Source: Streptomyces sp. CB03234 (GTDB taxonomy: Bacteria; Actinomycetota; Actinomycetes; Streptomycetales; Streptomycetaceae). From it: a stretch of 64,000 bases of DNA. The first letter of the stretch is position 1. The number at the start of each line of letters is the position of its first letter. Of the stretch, positions 26,516-34,473 are shown piece after piece. The position numbers and the translations under genes are program-made. The stretch covers positions 124,001 to 188,000 of the forward strand of contig NZ_LIYH01000008.1 in NCBI RefSeq assembly GCF_001905885.1. Direction: 5' to 3'. Below the pieces are notes generated by a model. It worked only from the letters and a program-made list of their open reading frames with translations. It searched no databases and had not been told where the DNA came from.

Positions 26516-26644
26516 GGTGGCTCCCCCGTGAGGTTCGATTACGTTGCGTCACGAAGGTAGCGCGGTCGGGGCCCCTCGCGTCCGGCCTGTGGAAAACCTC
26601 GGCCGGACGCGGGTCGCCGCTGGTCAGCGACGGGTCAGGGCCGG

Positions 26645-27058
26645 TCAGCGGTCCGTGAGCGCCGCACCGCCGGGCTGTCGGGCGGCGACGGCGAGGTGCT
26701 CGCCGACCCGGTTGACGAGGAGTGTCATCTCGTAGGCGACCTGGCCGACGTCGGCCTCCGCCGCGCTGAGCACGCACAGGCAGCTGCCCTCACCCGCCGC
26801 GGTGACGAAGAGCATCGCGTCGTCGAACTCCACCATCGTCTGGCGTGCCCTGCCCACCTGGAAGTGCCGCCCGGATCCGCGGGCGAGGCTGTGCAGTCCA
26901 GAGGAGACGGCGGCGAGGTGCTCCGCGTCCTCCCGTGCAAGCCCCGTGCTCGCGCCGGTGACCAGGCCGTCGTTGGACAGCACCAGCGCGTGCCGGATGT
27001 GTTCCACCCGCTGCGTCAGATCGTCCAGGAGCCAGTCGAGTCCTTTGTCCAGAGCCAT
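26645..27058 (-). CDS. Roadblock/LC7 protein, second CvnB-like paralogue
   Basis: The 137-residue protein is a roadblock/LC7 domain: LDWLLDDLTQRVEHIRHALV, LSNDGLVTGASTGL, REDAEHLAAVSSGLHSLARG and QTMVEFDDAMLFVTAAGEGS. It is clearly paralogous to the roadblock protein at 29264-29701, about two thirds identical by eye. In conservons the roadblock protein is the partner or GTPase-activating-like regulator of the small GTPase. Here it lies 127 bp downstream of the GTPase gene, on the same strand, rather than between kinase and DUF742. It is cytosolic. Confidence 0.92.
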   Translation of the reverse strand: MALDKGLDWLLDDLTQRVEHIRHALVLSNDGLVTGASTGLAREDAEHLAAVSSGLHSLARGSGRHFQVGRARQTMVEFDDAMLFVTAAGEGSCLCVLSAAEADVGQVAYEMTLLVNRVGEHLAVAARQPGGAALTDR

Positions 27059-27185
27059 GTCCGGTCCTCCCCGTTTCGCAGGTTCCCCGCTGCCTGGTAA
27101 GCCTTGCGTACTGACGTGAGCAGGGCAAGCACCCCGTGCGGCGCCCGAGGGCGGCCGCCTGGCCCGTCGGCGTAGGACAGCGTGT

Positions 27186-27776
27186 CTACGAGACCGAGTC
27201 GAGCATCCGGGCGGTGTGCATGCGTCCCGCGTACTCGACGAGTCGTACCAGGACTTCCTTGCCGGAGTCCCGGTCGCGCGCGTCGCACAGGACGACCGGT
27301 GTGCCGCGGTCGAGGTCGAGCGCGCGCGACACCTCGTGCGCTCCGTAGGCCCGCGCCCCGGGGAAGCAGTTCACCGCGACGACGAACGGTATGTGGCGGT
27401 GCTCGAAGTAGTCGACCGCCGGGAAGCAGGCCTCCAGGCGCCGTGTGTCGGCGAGGACGACAGCGCCCAGGGCTCCTTGGGACAGTTCGTCCCAGAGGAA
27501 CCAGAAGCGGTCCTGTCCGGGCGTACCGAAGAGATACAGCGACAGTCCGGAGCGGATGGTGATGCGGCCGAAGTCCATGGCGACAGTCGTGGTGGTCTTC
27601 TGGTCCACTCCCCCGGTGTCGTCGACCAGTTCCCCGGCCTCGCTGAGCTGTTCCTCGGTACGGAGGGGCCGGATTTCGCTGACCGCGCCCACCAGGGTCG
27701 TCTTGCCGACCCCGAAACCGCCGGCGACCAGAATCTTGAGGGCGAGGGCGGTGGTGTCGGACCGCTCGGAGGCCAT
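27186..27776 (-). CDS. Conservon small GTPase, CvnD-like
   Basis: The 196-residue protein is a Ras/MglA-like GTPase of the conservon type. The P-loop is KILVAGGFGVGKTTLVGAV, switch I has TTTTVAMDFGRI, the G3 motif is altered to LFGTPGQDRF, and the G4 region reads FVVAVNCFPGA instead of canonical NKxD, as is usual for CvnD proteins. In normal conservons cvnD directly follows the DUF742 gene, usually with overlap. Here 1.06 kb and an oppositely oriented hydrolase gene separate them. A second roadblock gene follows. Membrane-associated signalling with the CvnA kinase is expected from the family. Confidence 0.94.
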   Translation of the reverse strand: MASERSDTTALALKILVAGGFGVGKTTLVGAVSEIRPLRTEEQLSEAGELVDDTGGVDQKTTTTVAMDFGRITIRSGLSLYLFGTPGQDRFWFLWDELSQGALGAVVLADTRRLEACFPAVDYFEHRHIPFVVAVNCFPGARAYGAHEVSRALDLDRGTPVVLCDARDRDSGKEVLVRLVEYAGRMHTARMLDSVS

Positions 27777-28163
27777 CGATCACTCCTCTCAGGAGTGGGC
27801 TCGGGGTCGGCAAAAGGCCGGCACCAGTACATGCGTTCTGGGCGAGGTCAGCAGTATGGCAACCGGGACGGCCGTCGCGGGCGATGCGATCGCTTTTTGA
27901 ACGATGTGACTGTTGTCGACCCATGAGATGTTCACATGGGTACGCGATTCGACTCCGCGTGGCGGCCGGCCGTCGGCGTGGGAGAGCCCTCCGGTCGGGG
28001 CATCCGTCCAGGGCATCCGTCCAGGGCATCCGTCCAGGGCATCCATCCAGGGCATCCGTCCGAGAGGCATGGGTACCCGGTGGCACGACCGTACGGGGGT
28101 CGCGCGGGCGCGGCTTCCGGGCCGACGGGCGCGACGCAGGACCGAGCACGGGAGGTGGCACCC
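27777..28163. other. 387-bp divergent region inside the conservon
   Basis: The region separates the leftward GTPase gene from the rightward hydrolase gene. It has a lower-GC stretch near 27885-27950 (CGATCGCTTTTTGAACGATG) that is a likely promoter for the GTPase and second roadblock genes, which are cut off from the cvnABC promoter. Next come the 13-bp tandem repeats (27998-28062) and then the leader of the hydrolase gene. No coding frame is convincing. Confidence 0.55.
27998..28062. repeat. 13-bp tandem repeat x5
   Basis: Five head-to-tail copies of GGGCATCC(G/A)TCC(A/G) span 27998-28062. Copies one to three are identical, copy four has one change and copy five differs in the last base. They lie about 100 bp upstream of the hydrolase start and 220 bp upstream of the GTPase start. 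The repeat-containing frames are open by chance, but no start or ribosome site supports coding. Confidence 0.92.
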
Positions 28164-28832
28164 ATGGCAACGGCTTCGGAGGCGGTCTCCATCGGTGTCG
28201 GTGAGGTCGGCCTGGCCGGAGACCTGGCCCTGCCCGGCGCGGCCCGCGGTGTGGTGGCCTTCGCCCACGGCAGCGGCAGCTCACGGCACAGCCCCCGTAA
28301 CCGCGCCGTGGCCGAGGTCCTCCAGGAGGCGGGGCTGGGCACCCTGCTCATGGACCTCCTCACCGGGGACGAGGAGCGCGTGGACGTGGTCACCGCCGAG
28401 TTGCGCTTCGACATCCCGCTGCTGGGCCGGCGCATGACGGCGGCGGTGGACTGGCTCCAGGACCGGCCGGACACCGGCGATCTTCCGGTGGGCCTGTTCG
28501 GTGCCAGCACGGGCGCGGCCGCGGCACTGGTGGCGGCCGCCGAAAGGCCGGAGCGGGTCCGTGCCGTGGTGTCGCGCGGTGGCCGCCCGGATCTCGCGGG
28601 CGCCGCACTCGCCGGCGTACGGGCGCCCGTACTGCTGATCGTCGGCGGCCATGACCAGGAGGTGCTGCGGCTGAACGAAGAGGCGGCGCGGCAACTGTCC
28701 GCCCTGTGCACGCTCCGTGTGATTCCGGGAGCCACCCATCTCTTCGAGGAACCCGGGACGCTGGAGCAAGCCGCGGGCGCCGCACGGGACTGGTTCCTCC
28801 GCATGAGCCCGGAGAGCGGGCCGGACGGATGA
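28164..28832 (+). CDS. Alpha/beta hydrolase, dienelactone-hydrolase-like
   Basis: The 222-residue protein has the triad expected for a serine hydrolase: S115 in GLFGASTGAAA, D164 in VGGHDQEV and H192 in IPGATHLFEEPG. An early oxyanion-type motif is VVAFAHGSGSSRHS. It belongs to the small DLH-like group often annotated as phosphoribosyltransferase-associated or dienelactone hydrolase; the substrate is unknown. GGAGG precedes ATG 28164. It lies on the opposite strand inside the conservon and ends 2 bp from the DUF742 stop, so it appears to have been inserted. Confidence 0.88.
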   Translation: MATASEAVSIGVGEVGLAGDLALPGAARGVVAFAHGSGSSRHSPRNRAVAEVLQEAGLGTLLMDLLTGDEERVDVVTAELRFDIPLLGRRMTAAVDWLQDRPDTGDLPVGLFGASTGAAAALVAAAERPERVRAVVSRGGRPDLAGAALAGVRAPVLLIVGGHDQEVLRLNEEAARQLSALCTLRVIPGATHLFEEPGTLEQAAGAARDWFLRMSPESGPDG

Positions 28833-28834
28833 TC

Positions 28835-29248
28835 CTATAGGGCTCTCAGGCCGTCGATCACCTCCCGCAGGATCTGTTCGTCCGGCAGCTGCGCGGGCGG
28901 AACGGGCCGGCTGACCCGTACGTGACCGGCTTCCAGGAGGTCGCCGAGGAGGACGCGCACGACGCCGACGGGCAGGTCGGCGTCGGCGGCCAGTTCGGCC
29001 ACGGACTGTGTCTCGGAACGGCACAGGGAGAGAAGGGCACGGTGTTCGGGGCCGAGGAGGGATTCCTCGGCGGTGCCGTGCGGGCTGTCGTCGACGACGA
29101 CGAGGGCGATGAGGTCGAACCGTACGTTGCTCGGGCCGGGCTTGGTACGGCCTCCGGTCATCGCGTACGGGCGGACGAGGGGCCCGGCGTCGGCGTCGTA
29201 CCAGTGGACGCCGCGCACCTGTGGGCCGGTGCCGCTGTCCTCGGTCAT
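28835..29248 (-). CDS. DUF742 conservon protein, CvnC-like
   Basis: The 137-residue protein matches DUF742, the third conservon component: an N-terminal segment LVRPYAMTGGRTKPGPSNVR, the FDLIALVVV strand, and a C-terminal winged-helix-like part (SVAELAADADLPVGVVRVLL, DLLEAGHVRVSRP). The family is cytosolic and interacts with the roadblock protein and the GTPase. It lies 15 bp after the roadblock gene. Instead of leading into the GTPase gene, its stop abuts the stop of the inserted hydrolase gene. Confidence 0.95.
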   Translation of the reverse strand: MTEDSGTGPQVRGVHWYDADAGPLVRPYAMTGGRTKPGPSNVRFDLIALVVVDDSPHGTAEESLLGPEHRALLSLCRSETQSVAELAADADLPVGVVRVLLGDLLEAGHVRVSRPVPPAQLPDEQILREVIDGLRAL

Positions 29249-29263
29249 GGCGCGTGTCTCCGG

Positions 29264-29701
29264 TCAGCCGGCGGAGGACGGGGTGGTGGTGACGCGCGGC
29301 GGGGTGCGCAGGTGTTCACCCACACGTTTGACGAGGCGGGCCATCTCGTACGCGATCAGGCCGATGTCGGCGTTCGCCGCGCTCAGTACGGCCAGACACG
29401 AGCCGTCGCCGGCGGCGGCCACGAACAGGAACGCCTCGTCCATCTCGACCATTGTCTGGCGTACGCCGCCTGCCTTGAAGTGGCGGCCCGTGCCCTTGGC
29501 GAGGCTGTGGAAGCCGGACGCGACGGCAGCCAGGTGTTCGGCGTCCTCGCGGGTGAGCGCACTGGAGGAGCCGACCGCGAGGCCGTCGTTGGACAGGACG
29601 ACGGCATGGCGTACGTCCCGTACGCGCGAGGCGAGATCGTCCAGGAGCCAGTCCAGTTCGCCGGACGGGCGGTGGGGGGCGATCCTCTCGTGCTCGATCA
29701 T
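29264..29701 (-). CDS. Roadblock/LC7 conservon protein, CvnB-like
   Basis: The 145-residue roadblock/LC7 protein contains LDWLLDDLASRVRDVRHAVV, REDAEHLAAVASGFHSLAKG and MVEMDEAFLFVAAAGDGSCL. Its ATG overlaps the stop of the sensor kinase (ATGA at 29698-29701), so the two are translationally coupled, as in canonical conservons. It probably bridges the kinase and the GTPase. The second copy at 26645 suggests two alternative or hetero-oligomeric partners. Confidence 0.95.
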   Translation of the reverse strand: MIEHERIAPHRPSGELDWLLDDLASRVRDVRHAVVLSNDGLAVGSSSALTREDAEHLAAVASGFHSLAKGTGRHFKAGGVRQTMVEMDEAFLFVAAAGDGSCLAVLSAANADIGLIAYEMARLVKRVGEHLRTPPRVTTTPSSAG

Positions 29702-32274
29702 CCTTCGTCTCCTTCGCCGGTACGGGTACGGATGCGGGTGCGCGGGGCGGGGGTGGCGCCGGGTGCGGCGGCGCCGCGGGTCCAGCCGTCGTGGTAGGCC
29801 GTCATGCGGGCCCTGACCTGCTCGGGGGTGCGTCCGGAGGGCTCGCCGGCGGCCGGGTCGTGATCGGGGTCCGCGGCCGGGTCCTGGCGCGCCGTGGGCG
29901 CCTCGCGCAGCTGCGGGACGAGGTGCGCCTGGCGTACGCGGCGGGGCAGGCCGCCCTGGTCGCCGCCCGGGGTGGGGCCGGGGGCGGGGCCCGAGGAAGC
30001 GGGGCCCGAGGAGGCGGGGTCGGCAGGGGGGTCGACGGCCGGGGGCGCGGCCGGGGCGGGTGGCGGGCGGAGCGTGGCGACGGGTGCGGGCGGGGGCTCC
30101 TCGTGCTGGGTGGGGAGGACCGTACGGGCGTGCGCGTGCGCGGGGACGCGCGGGGGCCTGCCGTATCCGGGTGGCGGTGTGGGTGCGGATGGTGCCGGGG
30201 CCTCGGCGCGGCCGGCCGGGAGGGCGCTCTGCAGCAGCGCGGTGGGCAGCAGGACCACGGCTGTCGTGCCTCCGTAGGGGGAGGTGCGGAGATGGACCTT
30301 GATGTCATGGCGTGCGGAGAGCCTGCTGACCACGAACAGGCCGAGGCGGTCGCTGTCGAAGAGGTCGAGGGCCTCGGAGTGCTCGACGCGGTGGTTGGCC
30401 TGTTCCAGGGCTTCCTTGCCCATGCCCAGACCGCGGTCCTCGATCTCCAGGGCGTAGCCGTTGCCGACGGGTTCGCCGGTGACGCGGACCTTGGTGTGCG
30501 GCGGGGAGAACTGGGCGGCGTTCTCGACGAGTTCGGCGAGGAGGTGGGTGAGGTCCGCGACGGCGGCCCCGATGACCGCCGCCTCGGGGAGTTGCCGTAC
30601 CTCCACGCGCGCGTAGTCCTCGATTTCGGAGACCGCCGCCCGTACGACGTTGGTGAGCGGTACGGGCGTGCGCCAGGCCCGGCCGGGGGCGGCGCCCGAG
30701 AGGATGATGAGGCTCTCGGCGTGTCTGCGCATCCGGGTCGTCAGGTGGTCGAGCCGGAAGAGGTCGCCGAGCTCGGCCGGGTCGTCCACGCGGCGTTCCA
30801 TGCTGTCGAGGAGGTTCAGCTGCCGGTGGACCAGGACCTGGCTGCGGCGGGCGAGGTTGACGAAGACTCCGGAGATGCCGCGGCTGAGTTCGGCCCGTTC
30901 GACGGCGGCGCTGAGCGCTGCCCGGTGCACGGTGCCGAGGGCTTCGCGGACTTGGCCGATCTCGTCGTGGGCGGATCGTCCCGGCGGCGCTTCGGCGTGG
31001 ATGTCGAGCTCTTCGCCGGCGCGCAGCCGCCGCATGGCGTGCGGGAGTTTGCGGCGGGCGATCTCCAGGGCGGTGTTGCGGAGGGTGACGAGTTCGACGA
31101 CGAGGGCGCGGCCGATGCGTACGGAGATGACGAGGGAGGCGGCGACCGCGGCGAGGCCCAGGAGGACGGCCGCGCCGGAGGGGGTCAGGAGGCCGCCGGC
31201 GAAGGTCTCGGCGCGGTCGGCGGCGCCCCGGCGGGCGTCGGTCTCCAGGGCGGCCAGTGCGTCCCGTACGGCGGTGTGGTCCCGGTCCCAGGCGGTGGCG
31301 GGAACGGCGGTGGCGGCCCGGCGGCCCGCCGGGGCGGCGGCGACCGCGTTCTCGGCGTCCGTGAGCTGCCGGTACGCGCGCTGTGCGGAGAGCCGGTGCC
31401 AGGCGTCGCGTTCGGGGCCGGGAAGGTCGGCGGTCGCGGACTGGAGGAGGGTACGGCGGGTCTCGACGGCGCCGGTGAACAGCCGCAGCCGCTGGGCGGT
31501 GAAGTCGTCGGTGAGGTGGGCGGAGGTCAGCAGGGTGTCCTCGCGGGCGAGCATCTCACCGGCGCGGGACAGTTCGAGGAGCACGCGCGCGTGGGACCCG
31601 TTCGTGGCGTCCTGGATGCCGGTGAGGGCGCCGCTCGCCTCGAAGCCCGCCGTGATGGTGGCGGTGTACTTCGTGTAGACGGTGTCCCACTGTGCCGTGC
31701 GGGCGAGGGCCGCTTTACGGAGCGTGGTCAGCCGCTGGACCTGGTCGGTGAACTTCCGTATCCGGCCGGACACTTCGGCCGGCAGGTCGCCTCCGTCCGC
31801 GACGGTGTGCCGGTCGTCCAGGCGGAGCTTCGCGACGGCGGCGTCCGTGCGCCGGGCCTGCTGCTGGAGTTCCGTGGCGGTCGCGGCTGCCCCGGTGCGG
31901 GGCGCGGCGACCTGGCGTACGGCGGCGCGGCGTTCGGCCTGCAGGGAGGTGACAGCGACGGCCACCGGCTCGCGTATCCGCTCGTCCACGCGGTGCAGTT
32001 CGCGCAGCCGGGCCACGTCCTGTGCGGTGGTGACCGTGGCGAAGCCCCACAGAGCCAGGAGGGACACGACGGGCACCATCAGCAACGAAATGATCTTGGC
32101 GCGTACGGTTCTGGGCCGCAGGTACCGCCGGTTTCGGCGTGGTACCCGTGGTGCCTGTAGCGCACGTGGTGCCCGTGGTGCGTGCGTTGCCGGTGCCGTG
32201 GCCGGCGGGCCGGCGTGCGCCCGCCGCCGTCCGGGGCGGGCCGTAGGGCCGTGGGTCGTACGGGGGGTTGGCAT
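29698..32274 (-). CDS. Conservon sensor histidine kinase, CvnA-like (NIT domain)
   Basis: The 858-residue membrane protein starts at ATG 32274 behind GAGGAGG. After a basic, disordered N-terminus there is a membrane helix (about 59-82), an extracytoplasmic nitrate/nitrite-sensing (NIT) type helical domain (about 85-350) and a second helix (about 361-390) leading into a HAMP-like linker. The ATPase domain has an N-box in LLAELVENAAQFSPP (about 578) and a G-box in IEDRGLGMGKE. No canonical phospho-acceptor His box is obvious, as in other CvnA proteins. A Pro/Ala-rich tail of about 180 residues ends the protein. No response regulator is adjacent; signalling is expected through the roadblock, DUF742 and GTPase proteins. 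Confidence 0.93.
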   Translation of the reverse strand: MPTPRTTHGPTARPGRRRAHAGPPATAPATHAPRAPRALQAPRVPRRNRRYLRPRTVRAKIISLLMVPVVSLLALWGFATVTTAQDVARLRELHRVDERIREPVAVAVTSLQAERRAAVRQVAAPRTGAAATATELQQQARRTDAAVAKLRLDDRHTVADGGDLPAEVSGRIRKFTDQVQRLTTLRKAALARTAQWDTVYTKYTATITAGFEASGALTGIQDATNGSHARVLLELSRAGEMLAREDTLLTSAHLTDDFTAQRLRLFTGAVETRRTLLQSATADLPGPERDAWHRLSAQRAYRQLTDAENAVAAAPAGRRAATAVPATAWDRDHTAVRDALAALETDARRGAADRAETFAGGLLTPSGAAVLLGLAAVAASLVISVRIGRALVVELVTLRNTALEIARRKLPHAMRRLRAGEELDIHAEAPPGRSAHDEIGQVREALGTVHRAALSAAVERAELSRGISGVFVNLARRSQVLVHRQLNLLDSMERRVDDPAELGDLFRLDHLTTRMRRHAESLIILSGAAPGRAWRTPVPLTNVVRAAVSEIEDYARVEVRQLPEAAVIGAAVADLTHLLAELVENAAQFSPPHTKVRVTGEPVGNGYALEIEDRGLGMGKEALEQANHRVEHSEALDLFDSDRLGLFVVSRLSARHDIKVHLRTSPYGGTTAVVLLPTALLQSALPAGRAEAPAPSAPTPPPGYGRPPRVPAHAHARTVLPTQHEEPPPAPVATLRPPPAPAAPPAVDPPADPASSGPASSGPAPGPTPGGDQGGLPRRVRQAHLVPQLREAPTARQDPAADPDHDPAAGEPSGRTPEQVRARMTAYHDGWTRGAAAPGATPAPRTRIRTRTGEGDEG

Positions 32275-32339
32275 GGCCTCCTCGTTCCGGGTGCGGGCTG
32301 GTGGCGGGGCGTCCCCTTGAGGGGCTTGGGAAGGGGTGT

Positions 32340-33116
32340 TCAGGAGGCGGCCGCCGGTTCGGTGGGCCGTTCGGCCGAGGCGTAGTCGGCGCGCTCCCGG
32401 GCCGTCGGGGAGAGCGCGACGAACGCGGAGGTGAGGAACAGATAGGACCCGAGGCCCACGGCGAGGGGGAAGATGAACTGCATCGCCGTGGCCCCGGGCA
32501 GCTCGCCCGCGGACGGGACGACATCGACCCGGACGGCGAGCATGCCGGTGTAGTGCATGCTGCTGACGGCGGCGCCCATGACGAGGGAGGCGACGGTGAC
32601 CGCGCGGGGCGATGTGATGTTGAGGGCCGCCCACAGGGCGGCCGTGGCGGCCACGACCGCGATGACGACGGACAGCGCGACCAGGAGCGGGTCGTAGCCC
32701 ACCGTCCCGTTCAGGCGCAGGGCGGCCATGCCCAGGTAGTGCATGCTGGCCACGCCGAGGCCCGTGGTGAGCCCGCCGAGCAGCAGTGCCCGCACGCGGT
32801 CCCGGCCGTATCCGACGGCGAACACCCCGCCGCCGACGACGAGCATGGCGACGAGCAGGCTGAAGAGGGTCAGCGGGACGTCGTAGCGGATGTCGGTGCC
32901 GGCGACGCCGAAGCCGAGCATCGCGACGAAGTGCATGGTCCAGATGCCGGTACCGATGGCGGAGGCGGCGGTGAGCAGCCAGTTGCGGCGGGAGGCTCCG
33001 GTCGCTTCGAGCGCTCGTACGGTGCAGCGCAGCCCGAGGGCGGCGCCGATGCAGGCCATCGCGTACGACAGCACGGGGGTCAGCCAGCCGAAGGTGGCGT
33101 GGTCCAGGTGTCCCAT
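32340..33116 (-). CDS. MHYT-domain seven-helix membrane protein
   Basis: The 258-residue protein has seven predicted membrane helices and three M-H-(Y/F) motifs: TGIWTMHFVAML, GVASMHYLGMA and AVSSMHYTGML. MHYT domains are proposed to bind copper and sense O2, CO or NO at the membrane. Here the domain is free-standing, not fused to GGDEF/EAL. It is 65 bp upstream of the sensor kinase gene on the same strand and is probably the first gene of the conservon transcript, which would make it an input module. Confidence 0.9.
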   Translation of the reverse strand: MGHLDHATFGWLTPVLSYAMACIGAALGLRCTVRALEATGASRRNWLLTAASAIGTGIWTMHFVAMLGFGVAGTDIRYDVPLTLFSLLVAMLVVGGGVFAVGYGRDRVRALLLGGLTTGLGVASMHYLGMAALRLNGTVGYDPLLVALSVVIAVVAATAALWAALNITSPRAVTVASLVMGAAVSSMHYTGMLAVRVDVVPSAGELPGATAMQFIFPLAVGLGSYLFLTSAFVALSPTARERADYASAERPTEPAAAS

Positions 33117-33278
33117 GGCTCAGGGACGCTAGACCGGCAGGGGGCGCACACGAGGGGCGCGTTTCGAAAGCAGACGGAATATGACAGCGAGAGGTTCCTG
33201 AACGATCACTCCACGCACGCGTCACGCTCGAACATGTGCACCGTATGGTCGGCGACGTCGGTGAGGGATCATGTCCGT

Positions 33279-33878
33279 ATGGCCGACGACCACACACATG
33301 TGCAGGACTTCTTCACGGCCCGCGCGGCGGACTGGGACGCGCGGTTCCCCGACGACGGTCCGGCGTACGCCGCTGCGGTCGCGGAGATGGGGCTGCGCCC
33401 GGGCGACGCCGTACTCGACGCGGGCTGCGGAACCGGCCGCGCGCTGCCGCCGCTGCGCGAGGCCGTGGGGCCGCGGGGGACGGTCATCGGTGCGGACCTG
33501 ACGCCGGCGATGCTGGCAGCCGCGGTACGGGCCGGGCGGGACGGCAGCGGGGCGCTGCTGCTCGCCGACGTGGGGCGGCTGCCGCTGCGCGACGGGGCGC
33601 TGGACGCGGTCTTCGGGGCGGGGCTCGTCTCGCACCTGGCCCGGCCGGCCGAGGACCTGCGGGAGCTGGCCCGGGTCGTACGACCGGGTGGCCGGCTGGC
33701 GCTGTTCCACCCGGTGGGCCGCGCGGCGCTGGCCGCCCGCCATGGGCGCCGGCTCACCGACGACGATCTGCGCGCGGAGCCGAACCTGCGCCCGCTGCTG
33801 GCGGCTTCGGGCTGGCACATGGTCTCGTACGCGGACGAGGACGACCGTTTCCTCGCCCTCGCCGTACGCCGGGACTGA
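33279..33878 (+). CDS. Class I SAM-dependent methyltransferase
   Basis: The 199-residue protein has the Rossmann methyltransferase motif I VLDAGCGTGRALPPL (about 48-62), motif II ending VIGADLTPAMLAAA and motif post-I DVGRLPLRDGALDAVFG. This is the UbiE/Methyltransf_11 type acting on small molecules. The substrate is unknown. I chose ATG 33279, preceded by GTGAGGGATC; an ATG at 33271 is out of frame. It stands alone and diverges from the MHYT gene. Confidence 0.85.
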   Translation: MADDHTHVQDFFTARAADWDARFPDDGPAYAAAVAEMGLRPGDAVLDAGCGTGRALPPLREAVGPRGTVIGADLTPAMLAAAVRAGRDGSGALLLADVGRLPLRDGALDAVFGAGLVSHLARPAEDLRELARVVRPGGRLALFHPVGRAALAARHGRRLTDDDLRAEPNLRPLLAASGWHMVSYADEDDRFLALAVRRD

Positions 33879-34044
33879 CGCGTCGGGCGCACGTCCGCGA
33901 ACATCACGTCGCCGCGCGGGTCCTATGGACATCCGGCCGCCCTCGCCCTCCCCTTCTGCGGTCGAGGGCCGGACTCTACGTTGGAGGTTCACAGTCGGAA
34001 GACCGGCGGTGAGCGCGCCGCCGCGCAGGGGGAAGGTGGGCCCG

Positions 34045-34377
34045 GTGTTCAGCAGACTCCGCACGTTCTTCAGCTCCTTCACGTCCTGGTTCGGGGCCGG
34101 TGGAAGTCGCTCGGCGCCGGAGCGGGAGGACGGCGCCGGCGCGGGGCGGCACGGCGGCCGTCAGCACAACATCTTCGAGGCGGCCGCGGCGTACGTGGCG
34201 GCGTGCGCGGACGACGACCAGGAGGCGATCGACGAGGCGGAAGGCTGGGTGTCGCCCGAAGCCCTGTCCTTCGGGGTGAGCGAACTGGCCTGCCGGGCGG
34301 TCATCGCCCTCGCCCGGGAGCGGGACGAGTCCCCGCAGACCGTCGCCCGTGGGCTTCTCGGACTGCCCGCGGCGTGA
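34045..34377 (+). CDS. Hypothetical small protein
   Basis: The 110-residue reading frame starts at GTG 34045 behind GGAAGG. The N-terminal FSRLRTFFSSFTSWFGAGGS is amphipathic, followed by a Gly-rich stretch, and then a helical domain (NIFEAAAAYVAACADDDQEA, LACRAVIALARERDESPQTV). I do not recognise the family. It may be membrane-peripheral through its first helix, which is speculation. Confidence 0.55.
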   Translation: MFSRLRTFFSSFTSWFGAGGSRSAPEREDGAGAGRHGGRQHNIFEAAAAYVAACADDDQEAIDEAEGWVSPEALSFGVSELACRAVIALARERDESPQTVARGLLGLPAA

Positions 34378-34473
34378 CGTCGTCGTGGTCCGGGGCGGAC
34401 GGGCCCTCGACGAGGAGGTTACTCGCTGGTTAAGGTGCGCCGACGAACGTTGGGAGCGGGACGGGAGGCGGCC

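Noticed and set aside
27998..28062. Tandem repeats considered as a CRISPR array
   Set aside because: Units are 13 bp, head-to-tail and without spacers, and no cas genes are present.
28164..28832. Inserted hydrolase considered as cargo of a mobile element
   Set aside because: No inverted repeats, target duplication or transposase are visible, and its codon use matches the surroundings. Insertion relative to the usual conservon order is clear, but the mechanism is not.
29791..32160. A rightward open frame of about 790 codons opposite the sensor kinase
   Set aside because: Antisense shadow created by high GC. The leftward frame has kinase, membrane and NIT features with normal codon bias.
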